DNA of 38,021 nucleotides from positions 1 through 38,021 of the forward strand of contig DYWT01000012.1 of NCBI GenBank assembly GCA_020742515.1. The letters run 5' to 3'. The DNA comes from Sporosarcina psychrophila (GTDB lineage Bacteria; Bacillota; Bacilli; Bacillales_A; Planococcaceae). This document shows, piece after piece, positions 1-5,230 of the stretch. The notes beneath the pieces are model-generated. The model did not search any database. It saw nothing but the letters and a program-made list of their open reading frames with translations, and had not been told where the DNA came from. The position numbers and the translations under genes are program-made. Within the stretch, counting starts at the first letter, position 1. Every line of letters starts with the position of its first letter.

Positions 1-19
1 AATTGTGGATCTCAGACTA

Positions 20-118
20 AGAACGCCGCGTCCTGCGGCAACAAGGAGGGATGCAGTTCAATCCCTCCCCTCTGAATGACCAACAGGGAGGAATGAACTA
101 CAATTCCTCCTCGTTGGC
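20..118. repeat. Structured intergenic repeat, diverged copy 1
   Basis: Three hairpins in a row: GCCGC-GTCCT-GCGGC (25-39), an 8-bp stem GGAGGGAT/ATCCCTCC (45-52 with 61-68), and CCAAC/GTTGG (80-84 with 113-117) enclosing a further 8-bp stem GGAGGAAT/ATTCCTCC (87-94 with 103-110). The first and last hairpins, with AAC after the first and ATGACC running into the last, match the architecture of the copies at 141-267, 17789-17971 and 17972-18152, although the stems differ. No ORF fits. It could be a non-coding RNA element, a REP/MITE-like repeat, or DNA-level structure. Confidence 0.6.
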
Positions 119-140
119 CTAAAGCCTCCGGCGGATGTCA

Positions 141-267
141 CAGATTTTGAAAGGAGTTAAGGAAGGCAGTCTAAGTTCGCGACTTCCTGTCGCAACGACT
201 GCATGACCTACAGGGAAAGATGAAGTTCAATCTTTCCTCGTAGGCCTCAGGCTCAATTCAAAATCTG
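141..267. repeat. Structured repeat copy 2, bounded by a perfect 11-bp inverted repeat
   Basis: CAGATTTTGAA at 141-151 is the exact reverse complement of TTCAAAATCTG at 257-267, so the whole 127 bp can fold on itself. Inside lie hairpin A, GCGAC-TTCCT-GTCGC (179-193), and hairpin B, CCTAC/GTAGG (207-211 with 240-244), which encloses GGAAAGAT/ATCTTTCC (214-221 with 230-237). Hairpins A and B recur in the cysE leader repeats. Short mobile elements of MITE type have such ends, but no target duplication was recognised. Confidence 0.65.
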
Positions 268-315
268 GACGCAATCACACCGAGGCGTGATTGATACAAA
301 AAGGAGGTCGTGCGG

Positions 316-678
316 ATGACGGAACGCGTACTCGCAACTGACGCTGCACTTGAACTCATTACGTTTTTGAGAGATAAACACGGTCCGCTTATGTTTCACC
401 AATCGGGCGGCTGCTGCGATGGTTCGTCACCGATGTGCTATCCGGACGGGGAACTGATTGTAGGTGATCAAGACGTCCTGCTCGGCCATATTGGCGAAAC
501 ACCGTTCTATATGCACAAAAACCAGTTTGAGTATTGGAAGCATACACAGCTGATCATTGACGTCGTCAACGGTCGAGGCGGCATGTTTTCACTCGAAGGC
601 GTCGAAGGCAAACGCTTTTTAACCAGGTCACGTGCGTTTTCAGCTGAGGAGAACAAGGAACTGCAAACAAAAGCGTAA
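316..678 (+). CDS. DUF779 family protein
   Basis: A 120-residue cytosolic protein. The sequence FHQSGGCCDGSSPMC near residues 27-41, with its cysteine cluster, and the following CYPDGEL stretch are typical of the DUF779 family as I remember it. Members are often encoded next to aldehyde dehydrogenase genes, so such a gene may lie just upstream of the window; that is inference. Biochemical function is unknown. The start is taken as ATG 316, because AAGGAGG at 301-307 sits 8 nt upstream; the in-frame GTG at 310 is too close to it. The gene is followed directly by a terminator shared with the convergent gene. Family assignment is from memory of the motif, not a search. Confidence 0.8.
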   Translation: MTERVLATDAALELITFLRDKHGPLMFHQSGGCCDGSSPMCYPDGELIVGDQDVLLGHIGETPFYMHKNQFEYWKHTQLIIDVVNGRGGMFSLEGVEGKRFLTRSRAFSAEENKELQTKA

Positions 679-694
679 TCGCTCGTTGAGGTAC

Positions 695-734
695 AAAAAA
701 GGGATTCCCGGTAAAATTCGGGAATCCCTTTTTG
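695..734. terminator. Bidirectional rho-independent terminator
   Basis: A 13-bp perfect stem AAAGGGATTCCCG/CGGGAATCCCTTT with loop GTAAAATT. It has a T run on the plus side and an A run (T run on the minus strand) on the other. It lies between the convergent DUF779 gene and the DCC-family gene and can serve both. Confidence 0.92.
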
Positions 735-741
735 TCGTTGG

Positions 742-1134
742 TTAAATGAAACGTTTCCGTTGATCTGGCGAGGGCAGCATACAAGCATCGTCTTTCTTAC
801 CAAACCATTTATAGCGATTCTTTGCAATGTAATCATATACAGCGTCACGAATTTTACGTGGTACGAGTATAAATAGAAATAACAGATGCCATAATCCGTC
901 TAGTTTTTTTGCTATACGGAGCGCTGCGGAAGACTTGGTGAACGCTTTACCGTTTTCAATTAAAACCAGACTGTCAACTTCGGATGGAATGGCATATTGC
1001 TTCGTTAGTTCCATGCCTTTTTCACTTTGTAAGGAAGTGAAGAGGAAATGGGCTGAAGGGTCTCGCTTTATAATGAATTGCACACTTGAGTCACAAAAAT
1101 TACATTCGCCGTCAAAGAGAATAATTCTTTTCAT
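742..1134 (-). CDS. DCC-family thiol-disulfide oxidoreductase-like protein (DUF393, YuxK-like)
   Basis: A 130-residue protein opening with MKRIILFDGECNFCDSSVQF. The D-G-E-C-x-x-C near residues 8-13 is the hallmark of the DCC/DUF393 family, whose members have a thioredoxin-like fold and a CxxC pair. B. subtilis YuxK is of similar length. Substrate and partners are unknown. A hydrophobic stretch (LWHLLFLFILVP) lies near the middle and may touch the membrane. The start is the second in-frame ATG (1134), because AGGAGG lies just upstream of it and the longer reading (1152) would swallow that site. It is convergent with the DUF779 gene and divergent from the small ORF at 1328. It appears monocistronic. 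Confidence 0.82.
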   Translation of the reverse strand: MKRIILFDGECNFCDSSVQFIIKRDPSAHFLFTSLQSEKGMELTKQYAIPSEVDSLVLIENGKAFTKSSAALRIAKKLDGLWHLLFLFILVPRKIRDAVYDYIAKNRYKWFGKKDDACMLPSPDQRKRFI

Positions 1135-1165
1135 AAAATAACCTCCTAGCATACCTGTCTTCTAT

Positions 1166-1193
1166 AGTATAGCCTTTTGATGCATCTGCAAAA
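1166..1193 (-). promoter_or_regulatory. Possible promoter of the DCC-family gene
   Basis: On the minus strand TATACT (1171-1166) lies about 30 nt upstream of the start codon and makes a reasonable -10. The -35 at 16-bp spacing (TTTTGC, 1193-1188) is poor, so only the -10 is supported. Confidence 0.35.
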
Positions 1194-1210
1194 CGTCAAG
1201 GATGTAACTG

Positions 1211-1239
1211 TTTACATTTAACTGAAAATTTAGTATAAT
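1211..1239 (+). promoter_or_regulatory. Sigma-A type promoter for the small ORF at 1328
   Basis: TTTACA (1211-1216), a 17-bp spacer and TATAAT (1234-1239) form a near-consensus vegetative promoter. The predicted leader to the ATG at 1328 is about 80 nt. Confidence 0.75.
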
Positions 1240-1327
1240 GGTAGTTAGAATAATTAGAATTGATGTTAAACGTTTGGATATTTTCTATCGCATTTAGCCC
1301 CGGCAAAATGATGAAAGGATGATCTAT

Positions 1328-1510
1328 ATGGAACGTTTACCGATTGAGCAATCTGAAATGGAACTAAGGCGGGATAGGGACTTTATCGATAAGTTGAATA
1401 TGATTGGCGAAGGCGGGCCAATCTATGAATACCCCGAGGATATTGAGGGGAAACGAGAAGAATCACATGTCTTTCATGATGAAGAAAATATGCCGCGTGA
1501 TTACCAATAA
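1328..1510 (+). CDS. Small hypothetical protein, 60 residues
   Basis: I do not recognise this protein. It is short, strongly charged and rich in Glu, Asp and Arg (MERLPIEQSEMELRRDRDF at the N-terminus), with no signal peptide, membrane segment or cysteine, so it is probably cytosolic and helical or partly disordered. ATG 1328 is preferred over the ATG at 1319, because GAAAGGA (1313-1319) is then 8 nt away, whereas it abuts the upstream ATG. It has its own promoter (1211-1239) and terminator (1513-1540), which supports a real single-gene transcription unit. No function can be inferred. Confidence 0.65.
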   Translation: MERLPIEQSEMELRRDRDFIDKLNMIGEGGPIYEYPEDIEGKREESHVFHDEENMPRDYQ

Positions 1511-1512
1511 TT

Positions 1513-1540
1513 AAACCCCATCAAGATGTGGGGTTTTTCT
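1513..1540 (+). terminator. Rho-independent terminator of the small ORF
   Basis: AAACCCCA/TGGGGTTT stem with an 8-nt loop followed by TTTCT, starting 3 nt after the stop codon of the 60-residue ORF. Confidence 0.88.
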
Positions 1541-2026
1541 GTTTTTTAACTGCACTTCTAAGGGATAGATTTGAAAGTTTTGGGTGTCTGTTGTCCAGTT
1601 CGAATTATTAATTGTGAAGGTACGGGCAGAGTCTTTCTATTGGAAAGGCTCTTTGTTGTTGTCTAGAATTGTTTGTTACGGTCGGTTTGGTGTTGGATAT
1701 GATCGGTCAGCAGAAGTATATGATCAGTCGACCCAGCCAGGTAGGATTGAGCTGAAGCCTTCTCCAACAAATAGTGCCTCATAACTGTCATCCTGACCAG
1801 GCGCTTGCGCTTTTGTTTTATTGTCAGAATGTGATTGACTGCTATGTCATATTTCATCATCCCACTTTATCTAGTGACTCGATTGTTTCGCTATTATAAG
1901 AGAATGCGCAATGCGAAAAATTGAGATTAAATCCCTCTTTATTGTTGTGTAAATTAAAATTTCTAATTTTCATGAGCGCCCGTAGAGTCTATCGCCCGTT
2001 TGTCCTTCTTCTTTTCACATGTAATA
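1541..2026. other. Long intergenic region without a supported gene
   Basis: No ORF here has a Shine-Dalgarno site or a recognisable protein. Two structures stand out. One is a terminator-like hairpin at 1628-1652 (10-bp stem AGAGTCTTTC/GAAAGGCTCT with one G-T wobble, then a TTGTTGTTG tract) with no gene to terminate. The other is a minus-strand sequence at 1783-1822 that resembles the end of the interspersed repeat family. The AT-rich 1900-1970 stretch probably holds the promoter of the CotD-like gene, presumably a sporulation sigma factor promoter, but I could not assign the boxes. Confidence 0.5.
1783..1822 (-). repeat. Degenerate end of an interspersed repeat
   Basis: Read on the minus strand the segment contains AAAAGCGCAAGCGCCTGG followed by GTCAG, then GATGACAGTTATGAG. 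The cysE-leader repeats begin GAAAAGCGGAAGCGGCC and contain GGCAGGCATAAGACGG, so this looks like a decayed relative. The match is partial and the inner hairpins are not evident. Confidence 0.35.
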
Positions 2027-2044
2027 GGAGGAGGAGGTGAGAAT

Positions 2045-2383
2045 ATGATGCAACATGGAAATATGATGCACCACGGAAATATGATGCCACAAGGTAATTG
2101 GCAACAGGGTAATTGTCATGGTAATCAGGTACAGCCGGTTGTTTGCCCGACGCAATATCGTTGTCACGACCAATTTGTGCCACGGGAGGTTCCTTTTATT
2201 CATCCGATCGTCAATGTGAACCGGGTGAATACTGTTGAAATTCCACGTCACTATTTCACAGAAACGACACGGAATGTTATGGGTGAAACACTTCAGGCAC
2301 AGCCTGGATTTGGCCCCGGAATGGGTGGTTACGGACCACAACAAGGTGGCTTTGGTGGCCCAGGTCGTCGACAGTGGAGGTAA
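2045..2383 (+). CDS. CotD-like spore coat protein
   Basis: A 112-residue protein. Residues 1-26 are a low-complexity run of Met, His, Gln, Gly and Asn with a repeating GNMM-like unit (for example QHGNMMHHGNMMPQGN). The middle (about 30-80) contains VCPTQYRCHDQFVPREVPFI, then HPIVNVN and PRHYF, which follow the layout I remember for the CotD inner spore coat family (CPT.Y..HD..., VxHP..., HYFP/HYFTET). The C-terminus is Gly/Pro rich (GFGPGMGGYGPQQGGFGG). It would be made in the mother cell and deposited in the inner coat. ATG 2045 is chosen, because a long Shine-Dalgarno run, GGAGGAGGAGGTGA (2027-2040), precedes it by 4 nt; the 16 upstream in-frame residues translate that site and are rejected. 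A short terminator hairpin follows. Confidence 0.75.
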   Translation: MMQHGNMMHHGNMMPQGNWQQGNCHGNQVQPVVCPTQYRCHDQFVPREVPFIHPIVNVNRVNTVEIPRHYFTETTRNVMGETLQAQPGFGPGMGGYGPQQGGFGGPGRRQWR

Positions 2384-2391
2384 GGATAGGT

Positions 2392-2419
2392 TATGGTAGA
2401 GTAGAGCTACCATAATTTT
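2392..2419 (+). terminator. Hairpin after the CotD-like gene
   Basis: TATGGTAG and CTACCATA form a perfect 8-bp stem with a 7-nt loop, followed by ATTTTA. The T tract is short, so termination may be partial. It begins about 8 nt after the stop codon. Confidence 0.6.
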
Positions 2420-2437
2420 ATGCAGAAGGTGAATTTG

Positions 2438-2623
2438 TTGAGAGCTTTTAAATTTGTCATTCCTATAATGTTGCTTGTTGGGGGATTTGGCTGGATGAAA
2501 TTGAGTAAGGATTTCCAGGACGTACCCGAACTATCACGCTTTTTCATTATAATTGGTGCAATGCTTGTAAGCGGGATAATTTCTTATTTCCTGTTCCCGA
2601 AAGATGAAGGCGAAAAGTCCTGA
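2438..2623 (+). CDS. Small two-helix membrane protein, unknown
   Basis: A 61-residue protein with two hydrophobic segments: FVIPIMLLVGGFGWM near the N-terminus and FFIIIGAMLVSGIISYFLF near the C-terminus. They are joined by a short charged loop (KLSKDFQDVPELSR), and the protein ends in a charged tail (PKDEGEKS). It is therefore probably a small integral membrane protein; no function is recognised. The ATG at 2420 has no ribosome-binding site and lies against the preceding hairpin, whereas AGAAGGTGA (2423-2431) is well spaced for the TTG at 2438 (or 2435), so TTG 2438 is the preferred start. A perfect terminator follows the stop. It could be co-transcribed with the CotD-like gene if the 2392 hairpin leaks. 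Confidence 0.65.
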   Translation: MRAFKFVIPIMLLVGGFGWMKLSKDFQDVPELSRFFIIIGAMLVSGIISYFLFPKDEGEKS

Positions 2624-2627
2624 CAAG

Positions 2628-2662
2628 AGATCGATAGCAAATTTGCTATCGATCTTTTTTTG
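2628..2662 (+). terminator. Rho-independent terminator
   Basis: A perfect 28-bp palindrome (arms AGATCGATAGCAAA and TTTGCTATCGATCT) followed by seven T. It begins 4 nt after the stop of the small membrane protein gene. Confidence 0.9.
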
Positions 2663-2719
2663 TTTGTGTTTACGTTAATACTCTTATCAATATATAGGTT
2701 AACCAATAAAATATTTAGG

Positions 2720-2748
2720 TTGACGTATAATATGTTATCTATTATTCT
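2720..2748 (+). promoter_or_regulatory. bioYB promoter
   Basis: TTGACG (2720-2725), a 17-bp spacer and TATTCT (2743-2748), placed about 35 nt upstream of the bioY start codon. The -10 lies inside the inverted repeat described as the BirA operator. Confidence 0.75.
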
Positions 2749-2763
2749 GTTAAAGATAACATA
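2731..2763. promoter_or_regulatory. BirA-type biotin operator
   Basis: A perfect inverted repeat, TATGTTATCT (2731-2740) and AGATAACATA (2754-2763), overlaps the -10 and start region of the bioYB promoter. Counted as half-sites, TGTTATC and GATAACA have cores (GTTATC, GATAAC) 15 bp apart. That is the format of the BirA operators known from Bacillus biotin genes (GTTAAC half-sites). BirA with biotinyl-AMP would block initiation when biotin is plentiful. The birA gene itself is not in the window. Confidence 0.75.
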
Positions 2764-2780
2764 AACGCTAGGGGTGTATT

Positions 2781-3377
2781 ATGACAACAGCTACAGTGAA
2801 GACGAAAAGTAAAAGTATCATGAGTCCGTTAACGCTTGTCTACAGTGGGATGTTCGCGGCGCTGATGATGATCGGGGCAAATATTACAGCGTTTGTACCA
2901 TTTCTAGTTATAGGTGGCATACCGATTACGTTGCAGACTTTTTTCGCAATTCTTGCAGGACTTATTCTTGGCAGTCGCAGGGGAGCGCTCGCAATGACGG
3001 TCTATATGTTTATCGGACTTGCGGGGGCACCTGTATTTGCAAAGTTTGGCGGCGGAGTTGGGTCAATTATCAGTCCGACATTTGGATTTGTTGTATCTTT
3101 CATTTTTGTAGCATTCATTGCAGGGAAAATCGTTGAAAAGAATGGAAAGATACATGGTTATATTATCGCTGCACTTGTTGGAATGGTTGTGAATTATGTA
3201 TTCGGAACGAACTGGATGTATGTCGCATTTAAACTCTGGGCAGCTGCTCCTGATGTATTCTCCTATAAAGTGGCATGGGTATTGATGATGCCGCCGCTAC
3301 CGAAAGATATCATTCTTGCCGTACTTGCCGGGATTTTCGGGCATCGTATGTATAAAGTGTTAAAAGTGAGGCGTTAA
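2781..3377 (+). CDS. bioY: Biotin transporter BioY
   Basis: A 198-residue integral membrane protein with about six hydrophobic helices and the BioY family hallmarks GGIPITLQTFFAILAGLILG and AMTVYMFIGLAGAPVFA, with FGGGVGSIISPTFGFV after them. BioY is the substrate-binding S component of the energy-coupling factor (ECF) biotin importer; it works alone or with the shared EcfAA'T module, whose genes are not in this window. ATG 2781 has AGGGGTG just upstream. bioB follows after 2 bp, so the two genes form an operon that imports biotin and performs its last synthetic step. The rest of the bio pathway is absent here, which may mean dethiobiotin or biotin is scavenged; that is inference. A BirA-type operator lies upstream. 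Confidence 0.95.
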   Translation: MTTATVKTKSKSIMSPLTLVYSGMFAALMMIGANITAFVPFLVIGGIPITLQTFFAILAGLILGSRRGALAMTVYMFIGLAGAPVFAKFGGGVGSIISPTFGFVVSFIFVAFIAGKIVEKNGKIHGYIIAALVGMVVNYVFGTNWMYVAFKLWAAAPDVFSYKVAWVLMMPPLPKDIILAVLAGIFGHRMYKVLKVRR

Positions 3378-3379
3378 GT

Positions 3380-4384
3380 ATGACTAACTATGATACTTTG
3401 GCGAAACGCGTACTTGAAGGGCACCAATTAACGGACAAGGAAGCCATTTCTGTTTTGGACAGTCCAGATGATGACTTGCTGCCGCTTCTTCACGCGGCTT
3501 ATACAATTCGAAAACATTATTATGGAAATAAAGTAAAACTCAATATGATTATGAATACGAAATCGGGCTTATGCCCGGAAAACTGCGGCTATTGTGCGCA
3601 GTCTATTATTTCGAAAGCGCCGATTGAAAAGTATTCCATGATGAAAAAAGAGGAAATTGTAGCCGGCGCGACAAGAGCAGCCGAATTAAATGCGGGAACC
3701 TACTGTATTGTGGCGAGCGGGAGAGGTCCTGTAAACCGTGAACTTGAAATTGTCATCGATTCTGTGAAGGAAATCAAGTCAAAACATGAGCATATGACTG
3801 TTTGTGCATGCCTTGGACTTTTGAAGCCGGAACAGGCTTCCCGATTGAAAGAAGCTGGTGTAGACCGATATAATCACAATATTAATACGTCGGCAGAGCA
3901 CCATGAAAGTATTACGACATCTCATACATATAATGACCGTGTAAACACAGTTAATATTGTGAAACAATCTGGCATTTCACCATGTTCAGGTGTCATCATT
4001 GGTATGCGGGAAACACAACAAGATGTCGTCTCAATGGCACGCAGTTTGTACGCGATGGATACAGATTCAATTCCTATAAATTTTTTACACGCAGTAGATG
4101 GGACCCCGCTTGGCGGCACGGATGAGTTGACACCGTTTTACTGCTTGAAAGTGTTGTGCTTGTTTAGATTCATTAATCCGTCAAAGGAAATTAGAATTTC
4201 CGGTGGACGTGAAGTGAACTTGCGCAGCCTCCAACCGTTCGGGTTATATCCGGCAAACTCAATTTTTATCGGGGATTATTTAACAACAAATGGTCAGGAG
4301 AGCGATAAGGATTTTCAAACACTAAAGGATATGGGGTTTGAAGTAGATTTGGAACCATTAGCCAAAGAACCAATTACAGTGTGA
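3380..4384 (+). CDS. bioB: Biotin synthase BioB
   Basis: A 334-residue radical-SAM enzyme that inserts sulfur into dethiobiotin to make biotin. The radical-SAM cysteines are C65, C69 and C72 in SGLCPENCGYCAQS. Further conserved cysteines lie in TVCACLGLL, TYCIVASG and GISPCSGVIIGM, and the arginine in ISGGREVNLRSLQP corresponds to the unusual ligand of the sacrificial [2Fe-2S] cluster in the family. YNHNINTS matches the conserved YNHNLDTS motif. Length is normal. It begins 2 bp after bioY with only a weak ribosome-binding site (GAGGCG), so translation is probably coupled. A strong bidirectional terminator follows. Confidence 0.97.
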   Translation: MTNYDTLAKRVLEGHQLTDKEAISVLDSPDDDLLPLLHAAYTIRKHYYGNKVKLNMIMNTKSGLCPENCGYCAQSIISKAPIEKYSMMKKEEIVAGATRAAELNAGTYCIVASGRGPVNRELEIVIDSVKEIKSKHEHMTVCACLGLLKPEQASRLKEAGVDRYNHNINTSAEHHESITTSHTYNDRVNTVNIVKQSGISPCSGVIIGMRETQQDVVSMARSLYAMDTDSIPINFLHAVDGTPLGGTDELTPFYCLKVLCLFRFINPSKEIRISGGREVNLRSLQPFGLYPANSIFIGDYLTTNGQESDKDFQTLKDMGFEVDLEPLAKEPITV

Positions 4385-4388
4385 ATTT

Positions 4389-4427
4389 AAAAATGGACTT
4401 CCCATTCAACGGGAAGTCCATTTTTAT
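4389..4427. terminator. Bidirectional terminator between bioB and the acetyltransferase gene
   Basis: A perfect 15-bp stem AAAAATGGACTTCCC/GGGAAGTCCATTTTT with a 7-nt loop (ATTCAAC). It has T tracts on both strands and overlaps the stop of the minus-strand gene. Confidence 0.93.
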
Positions 4428-5008
4428 TCGGGAGGATTAAACGGTTGAAGAATATCCCGTTTGCCCTTCGTATGAAAAACAAGTACTTTATCAGTCGGAT
4501 CGTACTTTTTACCGTAAAATGTTTCATCTTTATAAGTGTGGATTTCGTCGTAAGTCTGTGTCATTGCATTGTAGATTTCTTCTTCGCCTGAATCTGTTGG
4601 TGACCAGTATAAGATTTCAAGCACTGTGTTCTCACCTGTTGCAAGAGAACGACGATTATAACCGATACGCTGTGCATGGGAGAAGTTTTCGCGTGAGTAG
4701 AATTTAAGCCGTTTTGCAGTATCCGTGTCTTCATAATCGACGGGCTCTACTTCAAGGAGAATCGGTTTGTTTTTGGTCTTTAACATAGTCAACAGTTTAC
4801 CGCCAAGTCCCATACCGCGTGATTGTGTTGATACAAACAAATAGTCGACGAAAATAAACTTTTCGAATTCGACATACATGAGTACGTGATGCGGTCCTTC
4901 ATCTTTTTTATAGACGCTTTTCTTGTCAGTCAGTAATGCGTCCATATGTTCTTTTGACTTCATTTCTTCGACTGGAAAGTATTCGTTTAATTTCTCATAC
5001 CAATTCAA
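4424..5008 (-). CDS. GNAT family N-acetyltransferase
   Basis: A 194-residue protein. FVDYLFVSTQSRGMGLGGKLL (about residues 53-73) has the beta-strand followed by the Q/R-x-x-G-x-G acetyl-CoA loop of GNAT enzymes, and FYSRENFSHAQRIGY resembles the C-terminal GNAT strand-helix region. The acceptor substrate is unknown. The C-terminal 60 residues (PTDSGEEEIYNAMTQTYDEI onward) are an extension without an obvious domain. The start codon is TTG at 5008, supported by GGAGG on the minus strand (5022-5018) 9 nt upstream; no ATG fits. The gene is convergent with bioB, sharing its terminator, and divergent from the membrane protein gene at 5231. Confidence 0.8.
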   Translation of the reverse strand: MNWYEKLNEYFPVEEMKSKEHMDALLTDKKSVYKKDEGPHHVLMYVEFEKFIFVDYLFVSTQSRGMGLGGKLLTMLKTKNKPILLEVEPVDYEDTDTAKRLKFYSRENFSHAQRIGYNRRSLATGENTVLEILYWSPTDSGEEEIYNAMTQTYDEIHTYKDETFYGKKYDPTDKVLVFHTKGKRDILQPFNPPE

Positions 5009-5230
5009 AATGTATTGCCTCCACTGGTTTATTTACCCCGGAGTTTTTTGTTTTGGATCGTGAGACCAAGGAAAAAAGAAGGGCCGTAAAAAATCCTCTA
5101 TATACCCTATGCCCTTAATTCAAAAAGGTAAACCTTCTTAATTTCAAATCAATAAAATGAAACTATTCCCCTGTTTAACCGTATACTTTACTATCAGCAA
5201 AAATCTTTGATAATGGAAAAGGGTGTATAT

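Noticed and set aside
1-300. CRISPR array at the start of the window
   Set aside because: The repeats are few, imperfect and internally structured, without uniform spacers, and no cas gene is present.
1584-1860. Two overlapping ORFs of about 65 residues on opposite strands in the 1541-2026 gap
   Set aside because: Neither has a Shine-Dalgarno site, and the region is better explained by a hairpin and a repeat fragment.
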